DNA of 64,000 nt from assembly GCA_002319815.1 (NCBI GenBank), contig DCFR01000065.1, forward strand, positions 41,229 to 105,228. The letters run 5' to 3'. A program made the position numbers and the translations under genes. The notes under the pieces were generated by a model, which saw only the letters and a program-made list of their open reading frames with translations, ran no database searches and was not told where the DNA came from. Shown piece after piece: positions 9,219-19,310 of this stretch (position 1 is the first letter of the stretch; each line of letters begins with the position of its first letter). This DNA comes from Megamonas sp. UBA1799. GTDB lineage: Bacteria; Bacillota; Negativicutes; Selenomonadales; Selenomonadaceae.

Positions 9219-11189
9219 ATGGGTATCAGACAAAAGTTTTTTGCATTGGCAGGATTGGTCGGCGTGATTCTGACTGTCGTTTCCTGCGTAGGTTATTATA
9301 CGGCTTATCAGTCCTTGGATGAGAGTATTGAACAGGAAATTTTGGCAACGGTTGAGGTTCAGGGCAGGTCGCTGGACGGCTGGCTCAGCAATAAGGGACA
9401 GATTGCAGTGAGCGCGGCCAATCTCATGGAGGCGCAGGATGGAAATCCGGCGGCTTTGACAAAAGAAATGCTGAGTCTGTCATCGAATGATAAAGAAGTA
9501 CTGGCTTTGGGAGTTGGGACTGAAGACCGGCATTTTGTCAATTGGCCGGAAGGCGATCTGACTGGGCGTTTGGATCCGACGACGCGTCCTTGGTATAAGG
9601 AAGCCAAAAATAAAGGAAAGCTCTTTTTTACCGATGCTTATCAGGATGCTGTGACCAAAAAGATGATCATATCGGCGGTAGTTCCTTATAAAGGCCGCGA
9701 CGGAGCTTTTCGCGGCGCGGTTTGTGAAGATATTTCCTTGGCTGTTCTGGGCCAGCGGGTAACCGATATTAAATACCGGGAGCGCGGCAAGGGCATGATT
9801 ATTGATCCGAAGGGGCTGATTCTGGCTTCGACACAGGATGGGGAAGCGATGACGCAGGCGGCGGAAAATGGTCTTTTAAAAGAAAACTTTGCCGCTATGG
9901 TACAAAAAGGGAAAGGCTATTTCTTGGCGAAAAAAGACGGCGATTCGCGGGTCGTGGCTTATACGACAGTGCCGGACACCGGCTGGTTGATGGCGGTGTC
10001 CGTTCCGGAATCTTTTGTTTTTGCGCAGATGCGCACGCTGAAGATCACCTATGCCATCCTTACACTGGCTGGTCTTATTTTGATTGTTTTTGCCAGCCTG
10101 CAGTTTTCCAATAAGATTACCCGCGCGATTGTACGTTTGACGCAGCGTGCCGGCGAATTGGCCAAGGGCGATTTCCGACAGGAAGATCTGCCGGTGGAAT
10201 CTTCGGATGAGTTGGGTAAGCTGGCGCAGGGATTTAATACAATGAGTCATAGTATTCGCGAACTCATCAGTAAGATGGCGGCCACGGCGGAACAGGTAGC
10301 GGCTTCTTCAGAAGAGCTGACGGCCGGGGCGCAGCAGTCGGCGCAGGCGGCGACGAATGTGGCATCAACGGTGGTAGATGTCGCCAATGGTATGGAGGAT
10401 CAGCTGCGGAGCGTGACCGGGGCGAAAAAGAATGTGGACTCCGTGTTCAATGATATTACCCAGATGACGGGTAAGACCGGCCAGGTAGCGGATAATTCGG
10501 TGCAGACAGCCGCCGCAGCCAGCAAGGGGGAGGAACTTATGGGCGGCGCTATGCAGAAAATGGAAAGCATTGAGCGCAGCGTCATGAATTCAGCGGATGT
10601 TGTCCGGAAACTGGGAGACAATTCGCAGCAAATCGGTCAGATCGTCGAGACAATTTCCAGTATTGCCGAGCAAACCAATCTGTTGGCGCTGAACGCCGCA
10701 ATCGAAGCGGCCCGGGCCGGTACGGCGGGACGCGGCTTCTCCGTGGTGGCGGAAGAAGTCCGCAAGCTGGCGGAGCAGTCCCGTGCTGCGACGGAAGAAA
10801 TCAAAGAGCGCATTGCGGTGATACAAAGCGATACTGATCAGGCGGTTGTGGCCATGCAGAACGGAACGGCTGAAGTCCAGGAGGGAACGACAGCAATTCG
10901 CGCGGTGGGCGGACAGTTTACCGATATCATGCGCATGGTGGATGAGATCAAAAATCAAATGGAGGAGATTAATTCTTCCGTTAAGACCGTCTCGGCCGGT
11001 ACGACGAATATCGTTACCGCAGTTGATTCGATCGATGCGGTCAGCCGGACAACTTTCGGTCATACGCAGACAATTTCGGCAGCGGCGGAAGAGCAGTCGG
11101 CTTCCAGTGAAGAAATTGCGTCGGCATCGCAGGCGCTGGCCGGGCTGGCGACTGAACTGCAGCATGCGGCCGCTAAATTCAAAGTATAA
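9219..11189 (+). CDS. Methyl-accepting chemotaxis protein with Cache-type sensor
   Basis: The 656-residue product has a first membrane segment at about 8-30, a periplasmic dCache-like domain ([35 protein letters not shown]), a second membrane segment at about 275-297, a HAMP domain and the cytoplasmic signalling domain. The signalling tip is present ([20 protein letters not shown], then [15 protein letters not shown]). The Cache motif DxxxRPWY suggests a small ligand such as an amino acid or organic acid. ATG 9219 follows an AAGGGGGG site. It stands alone, so the ligand is not hinted at by neighbours. Confidence 0.93.
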   Translation: MGIRQKFFALAGLVGVILTVVSCVGYYTAYQSLDESIEQEILATVEVQGRSLDGWLSNKGQIAVSAANLMEAQDGNPAALTKEMLSLSSNDKEVLALGVGTEDRHFVNWPEGDLTGRLDPTTRPWYKEAKNKGKLFFTDAYQDAVTKKMIISAVVPYKGRDGAFRGAVCEDISLAVLGQRVTDIKYRERGKGMIIDPKGLILASTQDGEAMTQAAENGLLKENFAAMVQKGKGYFLAKKDGDSRVVAYTTVPDTGWLMAVSVPESFVFAQMRTLKITYAILTLAGLILIVFASLQFSNKITRAIVRLTQRAGELAKGDFRQEDLPVESSDELGKLAQGFNTMSHSIRELISKMAATAEQVAASSEELTAGAQQSAQAATNVASTVVDVANGMEDQLRSVTGAKKNVDSVFNDITQMTGKTGQVADNSVQTAAAASKGEELMGGAMQKMESIERSVMNSADVVRKLGDNSQQIGQIVETISSIAEQTNLLALNAAIEAARAGTAGRGFSVVAEEVRKLAEQSRAATEEIKERIAVIQSDTDQAVVAMQNGTAEVQEGTTAIRAVGGQFTDIMRMVDEIKNQMEEINSSVKTVSAGTTNIVTAVDSIDAVSRTTFGHTQTISAAAEEQSASSEEIASASQALAGLATELQHAAAKFKV

Positions 11190-11204
11190 ATACTGGAGAA
11201 ATCA

Positions 11205-11239
11205 TACGGGCCGCAGCATTTTTAATGCTGCGGCCCGTA
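11205..11239. terminator. Perfect 16-bp inverted repeat between convergent genes
   Basis: Arms 11205-11220 and 11224-11239 are perfectly complementary with a TTT loop. It sits between the chemoreceptor stop and the end of a minus-strand gene. Neither side has a proper T-tract, so it may act as an RNA-stabilising hairpin or a weak terminator. Confidence 0.6.
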
Positions 11240-11253
11240 ATTGTCAGCTGGAA

Positions 11254-11514
11254 TCAGACGATGTGCCGGATACCCAGGACAATAAAGCAGATAATCGCGA
11301 TAAAAAAGGTAAAGTATTCAACGCATTTGACCGGATACGCATAGTGCAGGGGCATATCGATAACGCGCGGCACATTGCTGGCTAATAGCGACAGCGCGAT
11401 AGAGATGTAGAGCAGCACATTGGCGAGCAGCGCCGTTCCCAGCATGGCAAAGGCGCGGAGCAGCAGGTAAAGCGCAAAGGCAATAAAAAAATAGGCAAAT
11501 TTGTCGGCGTGCAT
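11254..11514 (-). CDS. Small integral membrane protein, unknown function
   Basis: The 86-residue product is almost entirely hydrophobic with about three membrane segments (FAYFFIAFALYLLLRAFAML, ANVLLYISIALSLLAS, VEYFTFFIAIICFIVLGI). I chose the internal ATG at 11514 because AAGGGATG lies upstream; an ATG at 11541 lacks a ribosome site. I do not recognise the family. Confidence 0.5.
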   Translation of the reverse strand: MHADKFAYFFIAFALYLLLRAFAMLGTALLANVLLYISIALSLLASNVPRVIDMPLHYAYPVKCVEYFTFFIAIICFIVLGIRHIV

Positions 11515-11900
11515 GATCGTCACATCCCTTAAAAAATCCATAGAAGCTGTTTCTTATATTTTTCGACATGCAATGAAAACAGTCCTGCCGCAGAAAATAT
11601 TTTTTCCGCGCCGCAGAAGCTTCATTTCCTCTTGTCATACGCTTTTGTAAATGATAAACTAAAGTGTAATGCTTTATCCAAAAGATGAGCTTGCTTTCTG
11701 TGCTCGCCTTTATATGTGGTGCGTAAAGAGCGGTTGATTTTCTGGGTAAATTCGGTTCGGGTTCAGGCGGTGTTAAGACGCTGCCTGAACCAAGTATTCA
11801 TTTATGAAAATGCAGTTCATGATAGGGATTTCGGTTCAAAAGGCCGGATGGGAACGGTACTGGTATTGGCGATAAATTACAGGGGGAAACAGAATTCAGC
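11515..11900. other. Intergenic region with a long hairpin in the murA leader
   Basis: No convincing gene here. A hairpin with 9-base perfect arms GGTTCAGGC/GCCTGAACC (11760-11791), extended inward by further weak pairs, lies about 110 bases upstream of murA. It has no T-tract. A 65-codon open frame (11716-11913) overlaps the murA start and lacks a ribosome site. Confidence 0.5.
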
Positions 11901-13166
11901 ATGGAAAAATTAATCATAAATGGCGGGCATCCGCTGCAGGGACGGGTTAAGATCAGCGGGGCGAAGAATGCTGTGCTGCCGATTATTGCGGCGACGCTTT
12001 TAGGACAGGATAAACCCAGCCGCTTGGACGAGGTGCCGGCGCTTGAGGATGTGCATACAATTGCCGAGGTGCTGCAGGCGCTGGGGATTCAGGCGAAATT
12101 GGATGAAAACAAGGGCATGTTTGCCGTGGATGCCCGGACGATTGGCAGCTGGGAAGCTCCGTATGATCTGGTGCGTAAGATGCGGGCGTCTTTCCTGATC
12201 ATGGGACCGCTGCTGGCCCGGTGCGGGCGGGCGAAGATTTCTTTGCCGGGTGGCTGTGCCATTGGCACCCGGCCTATTGATCTGCATCTGAAAGGGTTTG
12301 AAGCGCTGGGGGCCGAGATTGAAATCGGGCATGGCTTCATTGACGCGCGTGCGCCGCAGGGATTAAAGGGAGCGCGGATTTACCTTGATTTTCCCAGTGT
12401 CGGGGCTACGGAAAATATCATGATGGCGGCTTCTATGGCCGAGGGTCAGACGGTACTGGAAAATCCGGCGCAGGAACCGGAGATCATTGATCTGGCCAAT
12501 TATTTGAATGTCATGGGGGCCCGGGTTCGCGGCGCCGGAACGAATGTGATTAAAATTGACGGCGTGCAAAAACTGGTCGGTGCGGATTACACGATTATTC
12601 CTGACCGCATTGAAGCCGGCACGTATATGGTGGCGGCGGCGATGACGCAGGGAGACGTGTATATTGAAAATGCCATCAGCGAACACTTGAAGCCGGTGAT
12701 CGCCAAGCTGAAAGAGGCCGGTGTGATCATTGACGAAGATGTGGATGGCATTCGTGTGCGCTGCGATCACCGCACGAAAGCGGTGGACATTAAGACCATG
12801 CCATACCCGGGGTTTCCTACGGATATGCAGGCGCAGTTTATGGCGATGATTGCGGTTTCCGAAGGCACTGGTATGGTGACGGAGACCGTATTTGAAAATC
12901 GGTTTATGCATGTGGATGAGCTCAAACGCATGGGCGCGAATATTAAAATTGATGGACGGACTTCCGTCGTGGAAGGCGTGGAAGTTCTGACCGGCTGTCA
13001 GGTTAAGGCAACTGATTTGCGGGCCGGGGCAGCGATGGTGCTGGCCGGGCTGGTGGCCGAGGGCGAGACGCAGATCGGCTATATTCATCATATTGACCGC
13101 GGTTATGATCATCTGGTGCCAAAGCTGGTTGCTCTGGGAGCCGATATTCGCCGTGTGGACCAGTAA
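11901..13166 (+). CDS. murA: UDP-N-acetylglucosamine 1-carboxyvinyltransferase
   Basis: MurA transfers enolpyruvate from PEP to UDP-GlcNAc, the first committed step of peptidoglycan synthesis in the cytoplasm. The 421-residue product has the usual [31 protein letters not shown] start and the fosfomycin-target loop [11 protein letters not shown], which retains the active-site Cys. The length is typical. A GT39-like gene follows after 12 bases and may be co-transcribed. Confidence 0.97.
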   Translation: MEKLIINGGHPLQGRVKISGAKNAVLPIIAATLLGQDKPSRLDEVPALEDVHTIAEVLQALGIQAKLDENKGMFAVDARTIGSWEAPYDLVRKMRASFLIMGPLLARCGRAKISLPGGCAIGTRPIDLHLKGFEALGAEIEIGHGFIDARAPQGLKGARIYLDFPSVGATENIMMAASMAEGQTVLENPAQEPEIIDLANYLNVMGARVRGAGTNVIKIDGVQKLVGADYTIIPDRIEAGTYMVAAAMTQGDVYIENAISEHLKPVIAKLKEAGVIIDEDVDGIRVRCDHRTKAVDIKTMPYPGFPTDMQAQFMAMIAVSEGTGMVTETVFENRFMHVDELKRMGANIKIDGRTSVVEGVEVLTGCQVKATDLRAGAAMVLAGLVAEGETQIGYIHHIDRGYDHLVPKLVALGADIRRVDQ

Positions 13167-13178
13167 GGGAGGCAGTTT

Positions 13179-14630
13179 ATGACAACAACGCAGCGCCATC
13201 TTCTGCTGATTTTTCTGATCGGGGCGGGTTTGTTTTTTCTCGGCAATGCCGCGATTATGATTACCGATCCGGTGGAGTCGAATTATACGTTGACAGCGAA
13301 AGAAATGCTGTTTTCTGGGGATTTTATTTCCCCCCGTATTTATGGAAATTTTTGGTATGATAAGCCGGTTTTCTTTTACTGGGAACTCATTGCGGCTTTT
13401 CAGGCGTTTGGTATCAATGAGTTTGCCGCGCGCTTTTTTCCGGCGGTCTTTGGGATTATCGGCCTTTTCATGACGTATTTCTTTACGCGTCGTATTTACG
13501 ACGCCAAGACGGCGGTGCTGGCGTCACTGATTTTGGGCACGTCGTTTGAGTACTGGCTGATATCCAAGACCGTCATTACCGATCTTACTTTGTTTGTCTT
13601 TTTTAATGCAGTGTTGGTGTTTTTTTACCTCGCTTATACGGGTAAAAATAAGAACTGGTATTATCTCTGCTATCTGGCTTCCGGTCTGGCGGTTCTGACC
13701 AAGGGACCGATCGGGATTTTGCTGCCGGGCTTTATCGTGACGGTTTTTATTTGTTTGCGGCGCGATTTTGCCGAGGTTTGCCGTATGAAACCGCTGGGAT
13801 TTGTGCTCTTCGCAATCGTGGCGGGCAGTTGGTATTATCCTATGTATCAGCTGCATGGCAGCGCTTTTATTGATACTTTTCTCGGCGTGCACAATGTGCT
13901 CCGGGCTACAGTATCCGAGCATCCGCAATGGGATGTATGGTATTATTATACGATGATTTTTTTTGTCGGCTTTTTCCCCTGGTGTTTTTCGCTGCCGATG
14001 GTGCTGCGCAAGTATTGGAAAAAGCGGCAGTGGCCGGTATTGGATCAGACGACGCTCTTTCTTTTGATTTGGGCGCTGGCGGTTAATGTGTTTTACCAGT
14101 GTATGGCGACCAAGTATACAACTTATACGCTGCCGGGGCTTTTGCCGATTGCGATTCTGACGGCGCGGCTGCTTTATTCCAAGGAGAGGCTGGTTCGCCG
14201 GCTGGTTATCGGCAGTGTGATTTTTTATGCGGCGCTGACGTTTCTGGTGGCCATTCCGGTTTGCCGGGACCGCGGCTATTCGGGCTGGGATACGGCGGCT
14301 TTGCTTCGGCAGCAGGTGCAGCCGGGTGATCTGGTCGTTAGCTATGGCGATTATCGGACCTCGATTGTCTTTTACAGCGGACAGATTGTGTACAATTTGG
14401 TGCCGAGGCGAGAAATTGCACAGGATCAGCCCAAGGCGATGAGCTGGAAGAGCAAGAACGTGATGCCGTACTATCCGTTGGAGGCCTTGCCGGAGGATCA
14501 GAATGTGTATCTGGTGTTGAACGAACGCAAGTATAATGAATTTCCCCGGGATTTTCAGACGGACGAATGGACGGAACTGGGCGTGTTTGCCAATAACCGC
14601 GTTTATATGCGGCCGGCAAAAATGAAATAA
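13179..14630 (+). CDS. GT39/ArnT-like membrane glycosyltransferase
   Basis: The 483-residue product has 10-12 predicted membrane helices. It carries the typical GT-C opening with an acidic residue in the first outer loop (ITDPVESNYTLTAKEM), followed by GNFWYDKPVFFYW, as in ArnT and related PMT-type enzymes. These transfer sugars from undecaprenyl-phosphate carriers to lipid A, proteins or other envelope targets. The acceptor here is unknown. ATG 13179 follows GGGAGG. The downstream terminator closes the murA group. Confidence 0.85.
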   Translation: MTTTQRHLLLIFLIGAGLFFLGNAAIMITDPVESNYTLTAKEMLFSGDFISPRIYGNFWYDKPVFFYWELIAAFQAFGINEFAARFFPAVFGIIGLFMTYFFTRRIYDAKTAVLASLILGTSFEYWLISKTVITDLTLFVFFNAVLVFFYLAYTGKNKNWYYLCYLASGLAVLTKGPIGILLPGFIVTVFICLRRDFAEVCRMKPLGFVLFAIVAGSWYYPMYQLHGSAFIDTFLGVHNVLRATVSEHPQWDVWYYYTMIFFVGFFPWCFSLPMVLRKYWKKRQWPVLDQTTLFLLIWALAVNVFYQCMATKYTTYTLPGLLPIAILTARLLYSKERLVRRLVIGSVIFYAALTFLVAIPVCRDRGYSGWDTAALLRQQVQPGDLVVSYGDYRTSIVFYSGQIVYNLVPRREIAQDQPKAMSWKSKNVMPYYPLEALPEDQNVYLVLNERKYNEFPRDFQTDEWTELGVFANNRVYMRPAKMK

Positions 14631-14640
14631 AACGGCTGTA

Positions 14641-14677
14641 ATATCCTTTTGCCGATATGGCAAGAGGATATTTTTTT
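14641..14677 (+). terminator. Intrinsic terminator after the GT39-like gene
   Basis: Arms 14641-14653 (ATATCCTTTTGCC) and 14659-14671, then seven T residues. Confidence 0.9.
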
Positions 14678-14752
14678 CGGGAAAAGTTTCCTGTATAATA
14701 GAGAGTAAAGCGAGATCGAATTTGCCGGAACCGGCATGAGGGAGATGACAGG

Positions 14753-15952
14753 ATGAAAGCAAAGTACGGCTTGTGGCAATGGCTGCAGCAAAGAGGGAAT
14801 GCCTGGCAGGATTTTTTCCGGCAGGAGGCATCCAGCGGAATTGTGCTGCTGGTTTGCGCGCTGCTGGCAATGGCGGCGGCAAATTCGCCTTGGGGCGATG
14901 GCTATGCGCATTGGCTGCATGAAATGCTGTTTCTGGGCGCTGGGTCCTGGGGTATGACAATGTCCCGGCTGCATTGGGTGAACGACGGTTTGATGACGAT
15001 TTTTTTTCTGGTAGTCGGGTTGGAGATTAAACGGGAATTTTTATTTGGTGAGCTTCGTTCGCCTTCGGCGATGCTGCTGCCGATTGCTGGAGCCATCGGC
15101 GGCATGATTGTACCGGCTGGCATTTATGCGCTGCTGAATTGGGGTGAGGCAACGGCTAACGGCTGGGGCGTTCCCATGGCGACCGATATTGCCTTTTCTC
15201 TGGGGGTGTTGACTTTTGCGGCGAAGGATGCGCCGCGCAGTCTGGTCGTTTTTCTGACGGCGCTGGCGATTGTCGATGATTTGGGCGGCATTGTGGTCAT
15301 TGCGCTGTTTTATTCGGGACGGGTGGAAGCAGCTATGCTGGGCGCAGGACTGACCGTTTTACTGTTGCTTTGGTTCCTTGGCCGGCAGGGGCGGGCGCCG
15401 CTTTGGCTGTATGCTTTTGGGGGCCTGGCGGTCTGGTATGCTTTTTTGCAATCCGGAATCCATCCGACGATTGCCGGTGTTTTGCTGGGGTTTTCGGTTC
15501 CGGCGGCGCCAACCGAAGAAAAGTCGCTGTTGGCTATGCTGGAGCACCGGTTGACACCGTGGTCGGCCTGGCTGATCATGCCGGTTTTTGCGCTCGCTAA
15601 TGCGGGCATTGCGCTGCCGGAATCCGGGCTGGCGGCGCTGGTTTCTCCTGTGGGGATGGGAGCTTTTTTAGGACTTTTAGCCGGTAAACCGCTGGGGATT
15701 TTGCTGGGTGTTTACGCAGTGGTCTGTTCCGGGGCAGGACGTCTTCCTGCCGGGACCGGCTGGTGTGATTTTGCCGGCGCGGGCATTCTGGGCGGCATCG
15801 GTTTTACTATGGCGCTGTTTATTGCCTCCCTGGCTTTTCCCAATGCCGGCGATCTGATGACGGCCAAGATGGGGATTGTGGCGGCTTCGGTTTGTTCGGG
15901 GCTGCTGGGAACCGGTTTGTTTCGTCTGGGTGCCAGGAAATCCCATTCCTGA
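14753..15952 (+). CDS. nhaA: Na+/H+ antiporter NhaA
   Basis: NhaA exports Na+ in exchange for protons at the cytoplasmic membrane. The 399-residue product has about 12 helices and the adjacent ion-binding aspartates in ALAIVDDLGGI. Other hallmarks are VNDGLMTIFFLVVGLEIKRE and GWGVPMATDIAFSLGVL. A TGTATAAT extended -10 lies near 14692-14699. Na+ export may matter because the mad pump also uses Na+, but the genes are not linked in one operon. Confidence 0.96.
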   Translation: MKAKYGLWQWLQQRGNAWQDFFRQEASSGIVLLVCALLAMAAANSPWGDGYAHWLHEMLFLGAGSWGMTMSRLHWVNDGLMTIFFLVVGLEIKREFLFGELRSPSAMLLPIAGAIGGMIVPAGIYALLNWGEATANGWGVPMATDIAFSLGVLTFAAKDAPRSLVVFLTALAIVDDLGGIVVIALFYSGRVEAAMLGAGLTVLLLLWFLGRQGRAPLWLYAFGGLAVWYAFLQSGIHPTIAGVLLGFSVPAAPTEEKSLLAMLEHRLTPWSAWLIMPVFALANAGIALPESGLAALVSPVGMGAFLGLLAGKPLGILLGVYAVVCSGAGRLPAGTGWCDFAGAGILGGIGFTMALFIASLAFPNAGDLMTAKMGIVAASVCSGLLGTGLFRLGARKSHS

Positions 15953-16009
15953 GCGTATTTTGCAAGGTGCGAGGAAGGCATTTTCATAGGCATTTCAGAA
16001 GAATTGTGC

Positions 16010-16015
16010 TATAAT
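16010..16015 (+). promoter_or_regulatory. -10 box (TATAAT) upstream of the flavin oxidoreductase gene
   Basis: TATAAT lies about 36 bases upstream of the start codon. A weak -35 (TAGGCA) is 17 bases upstream of it. Confidence 0.5.
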
Positions 16016-16050
16016 GGGGGCAATATAGTTTTGCGGAGGTATTGTATAAT

Positions 16051-17118
16051 ATGGGTAAATGGAATGAGCCGATCGATTTGGGAACATTCAACTGCCGCAA
16101 CCGGGTGATTCGATCGGCTACACATAGTTTTCTTGGTTCCGTGGATGGACATATGACTGAGGCGGAATACGCTATGTACGATCAGCTGGCTGCCAGCGAC
16201 ATAGGACTTATTATCACCGGACATTGCTGTGTATCACCGCAGGGGCGGGCCAATGAGGAGCAGATCAATGTTTTTGATGATACTTGTATAGAAGATTTAC
16301 GGCAGGCGGCTGCTACTGTGCAGGCGCATGATAGTCGTTTTGTGGTGCAGCTGAGTCATGCGGGACCGCGGGCAATTGATGTGGATGAGTATTGCGATGT
16401 GGTCGCGCGTCCGCTGAAAAAACATCACAGCGCCCGGGCGCTGACGGCAGCGGAGATTCAGCAAATTGAGCGGGATTTTATTGCTGCGGCTCGAAGGGCG
16501 CAGGCAGCCGGTGTGGACGGAGTTCAGCTGCACGCGGCGCATTCTTATCTTTTATCGCGTTTTTTGGATCCTTTTTTTAATCAGCGAGAGGATGCTTATG
16601 GCGGGGATGCCGCGGGACGGTTCCACATCGTGGCGGAGATTGTGCAGGGAATCCACGCGGCCTGCGGGCCGGAATTTCCGGTCCTGGTCAAGATCAACAG
16701 CGACACCAAGGCGGATGATGCGGCGTATGAAGCCGATCTTCTTTATATGCTGCATGAATGCCAGCGCCTTGGGGTCACTTTGGTTGAACTTTCCGGCGTT
16801 GATTTTATTAATCAGCCGCATGGCGCTTCTTTGTATTATCTGGAACGGGCGGCCCGTCTCCGACGGGAGGCCGGTATTCCCCTGAGTTTGGTGGGCGGCG
16901 TGCGTACGTTGGCGGATATTGAAAAGGTGCTGGCTGCCGGTCTGGATATGGTTTCATTAGGACGGCCGCTGGTTTGCGAGCCGGATCTTTTGCTGCGGCT
17001 GCAGCATGGGCAGCCCAAGTCCAATTGTATTTCCTGCAATCGTTGCTTTGTCATTGCCCATCTGCATCCGGGCATGCGCTGCATCCGACAGCGTCAGCTG
17101 CGCCGGGCAGAAAAATAA
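16051..17118 (+). CDS. NADH:flavin oxidoreductase, Old Yellow Enzyme family
   Basis: The 355-residue product is an FMN-binding TIM barrel. It shows the OYE motif HAAHSYLLSRFLDPFFNQREDAYGG and the C-terminal phosphate-binding region GGVRTLADIEKVLAAGLDMVSLGRPLV. The C-terminus adds a cysteine cluster (NCISCNRCF ... GMRC) similar to the Fe-S region of 2,4-dienoyl-CoA reductase-like enzymes, but the following FAD/NAD domain is missing. Such single-domain proteins reduce activated double bonds; the substrate is unknown. ATG 16051 has GGAGGT 10 bases upstream; TTG 16042 would be too close. Confidence 0.88.
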   Translation: MGKWNEPIDLGTFNCRNRVIRSATHSFLGSVDGHMTEAEYAMYDQLAASDIGLIITGHCCVSPQGRANEEQINVFDDTCIEDLRQAAATVQAHDSRFVVQLSHAGPRAIDVDEYCDVVARPLKKHHSARALTAAEIQQIERDFIAAARRAQAAGVDGVQLHAAHSYLLSRFLDPFFNQREDAYGGDAAGRFHIVAEIVQGIHAACGPEFPVLVKINSDTKADDAAYEADLLYMLHECQRLGVTLVELSGVDFINQPHGASLYYLERAARLRREAGIPLSLVGGVRTLADIEKVLAAGLDMVSLGRPLVCEPDLLLRLQHGQPKSNCISCNRCFVIAHLHPGMRCIRQRQLRRAEK

Positions 17119-17204
17119 ATCCGTCCGGGGCCGTGTACTGTCAGAAAGAGAAGTTTTATTAGCCGTGACCGCAGCGGTGGCGGCTGCTCTCATAACAACA
17201 TAAC

Positions 17205-17254
17205 AACAAAGCCGTCTTGAATTTTATCATTCAGGGGCCGGGCTTTGTTTTTTT
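17205..17254 (+). terminator. Intrinsic terminator after the flavin oxidoreductase gene
   Basis: AACAAAGCC (17205-17213) pairs with GGCTTTGTT (17241-17249), followed by T residues. Confidence 0.75.
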
Positions 17255-17283
17255 GTAAATAAATCAGGGTTGGGGGCTTTGTT

Positions 17284-18288
17284 GTGGAAAAAAGACGTCG
17301 TCGGAGAGTGAATAAAAAAGCGATGGGAATATTGGTGATTTTTTTGCTGTTGCTGGTGGGGGCGGGCGCTTGCCTGTGGCATATGGTCTTGCCGTCAAAG
17401 TCTGCAGGCCTGGCAGCCGCAGCGACGGAGCCGGCTGGCGCAGCGGGAAGATATAATATTTTGATTTTGGGGATTGATAAACGACGGGATGACATCGGTC
17501 GTTCGAATGTTACTTGTCTGATGACGGTGGATCTGGCGCAAAAAAGCGTATCCATGCTTTGGATTCCCCGGGACAGTCGGGTGGATATTCCTGGGCATGA
17601 GTGGAATAAAATCGGTCATGCATATGCTTATGGCGGACCGGCTTTATCAGAAAAAACGGTATCGAAGCTGCTGGGGGTTCCGGTGGATTATTATCTGGCC
17701 GTGAATATGGAAGGGTTCAAGCATGTGATTGATGCGATCGGCGGCATTGATCTTCAGGTGGATAAGGCTATGCATTACTATGATCCATATGATGAAGGGG
17801 AAGTCGATAATAATGGCCTCATTGATCTGAAACCGGGGCTGCAGCATATGGATGGCAATACGGCGCTGGAATACGTTCGCTTCCGTCATGATGAGATGGG
17901 CGATATTGGCCGCATTGGGCGGCAGGAGAAATTTGTCAAGGCTTTACTGGATGCCGTTGAGCAGCCGGCGGTTATTGCAAAAATTCCTGATATTGTCAAA
18001 CAGGTAAAATTGTCGCTGGATACGGATGTGCCGGTTTCGGTTATGGCGAAAATTGCGGCGGCAGTTCCTTTCGTGCATAAGGACGGTCTGCATACCGATA
18101 TGGTGGCCGGAACCCCGGTCTATATTGATAATATCAGCTACTGGCTGCCGGATATTGAAGCGATGAGGACAAAGGCCATCGACATGGAAGGACTGGCAGC
18201 GACGCCTGTCTATGAAGCGGATACGCAAAGAATGGCGGCCGATTATAAACGATCAACGGCGCATCTGAAAGTGGAAATTGCCAAATAA
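17284..18288 (+). CDS. LytR-CpsA-Psr (LCP) family cell-wall protein
   Basis: The 334-residue product starts with a basic N-terminus (EKRRRRRVNKKA) and one membrane anchor (about 14-35), then an extracytoplasmic LCP domain. Family motifs include NILILGIDKRRDDIGRSNV, SMLWIPRDSRVDIPG and ALEYVRFRHDEMGDIGRIGRQEKF. LCP enzymes attach polymers from lipid carriers to peptidoglycan or related acceptors. The GTG start follows a G-rich site and lies just behind the preceding terminator. Confidence 0.92.
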   Translation: MEKRRRRRVNKKAMGILVIFLLLLVGAGACLWHMVLPSKSAGLAAAATEPAGAAGRYNILILGIDKRRDDIGRSNVTCLMTVDLAQKSVSMLWIPRDSRVDIPGHEWNKIGHAYAYGGPALSEKTVSKLLGVPVDYYLAVNMEGFKHVIDAIGGIDLQVDKAMHYYDPYDEGEVDNNGLIDLKPGLQHMDGNTALEYVRFRHDEMGDIGRIGRQEKFVKALLDAVEQPAVIAKIPDIVKQVKLSLDTDVPVSVMAKIAAAVPFVHKDGLHTDMVAGTPVYIDNISYWLPDIEAMRTKAIDMEGLAATPVYEADTQRMAADYKRSTAHLKVEIAK

Positions 18289-18342
18289 CAGGAAAGTAAA
18301 TGCTGACAGGATGTGCAGGCATGTCGGACAGGGGGAAGTTTT

Positions 18343-19263
18343 ATGGAGAATCTGGATCAGTTAAAACAAAAAACGGCTTGGATATCTATTCTTTCTAATA
18401 CGCTGCTGGTGGCGCTGAAGTTTATTGTCGGTTTTTACACCGGGGCAATGAGCCTGATTTCCGAGGCCATGCATTCCAGCGTTGATTTGCTGGCGGCGCT
18501 GATCGCTTTCTGGGCGGTTCATAAATCTTCGGTGCCGCCGGATACGGAGCACGATTATGGGCATGGAAAATATGAGAATATTTCTTCGGCCATTGAGGCT
18601 TTGCTGATTGTCGGCGCCGCGATCGGTATTATTTATGAAGCGGCGGAAAAGCTCAATATGGAATCGGCGCCGCAGTTTCTGGAATATGGCATTGCCATTA
18701 TGGGCGGTTCGATGATTCTTAATTATTTTGTTTCCCGGCGGTTGATGGAAGTCGCGAAAAAGACCGGGTCGCAGGCGCTGGAAGCCGACGGCCTGCATCT
18801 GCGAGCCGATATGTGGACGTCGGCCGGCGTATTGGCCGGATTGCTGGGCATGCAGTTGACCGGATGGTATTGGCTGGATCCTGCCATTGCTATTTTTGTT
18901 GCCTGTATTATCTTTCATGCCGGTTGGGGTATGGTGACCGAATCGACAAAAGAGCTCACAGATACGAGTCTGCCGCCGGAGGATGAGGATCGTATCGGCG
19001 CTATCTTTATGCAGCGGAAAGAAGTGCTGGGGTACCATTGCCTGCGTACGCGTAAATCGGGTTCGTATAAATTACTGGATGTGCATCTGTTGTTTGATGA
19101 AAACATGACACTGGCTAAGGTGCATGCGATTTGTGATGATCTGGAAAAGCAGATTCACGCGGCTTTTGGCACTTTTGATGTGTTGATTCATCCAGAGCCT
19201 GCCGGGCATACGGAGACGAATGCCGCGCAATATAAAAAGGCGCATATCGAGCCGCGCCCCTGA
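18343..19263 (+). CDS. Cation diffusion facilitator (CDF) family transporter
   Basis: The 306-residue product has six predicted helices and CDF metal-site motifs: SLISEAMHSSVDLLAA and EADGLHLRADMWTSAG (HxxxD). A C-terminal cytoplasmic domain follows (YHCLRTRKSGSYKLLDVHLLFD). CDF proteins export Zn, Fe, Mn or similar divalent ions with proton exchange; metal identity is not clear. ATG 18343 follows GGGGGAAG. The stop overlaps a frame for a small membrane protein that starts 48 bases later. Confidence 0.93.
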   Translation: MENLDQLKQKTAWISILSNTLLVALKFIVGFYTGAMSLISEAMHSSVDLLAALIAFWAVHKSSVPPDTEHDYGHGKYENISSAIEALLIVGAAIGIIYEAAEKLNMESAPQFLEYGIAIMGGSMILNYFVSRRLMEVAKKTGSQALEADGLHLRADMWTSAGVLAGLLGMQLTGWYWLDPAIAIFVACIIFHAGWGMVTESTKELTDTSLPPEDEDRIGAIFMQRKEVLGYHCLRTRKSGSYKLLDVHLLFDENMTLAKVHAICDDLEKQIHAAFGTFDVLIHPEPAGHTETNAAQYKKAHIEPRP

Positions 19264-19310
19264 TGGCGGGTGCTGCGGTCCTATCAGCGCATGAGGGGGA
19301 GAGAATCCGC

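Noticed and set aside
13524..14960. Minus-strand open frame of 478 codons opposite the GT39-like gene
   Set aside because: Crosses a terminator and a promoter and has low-complexity composition.
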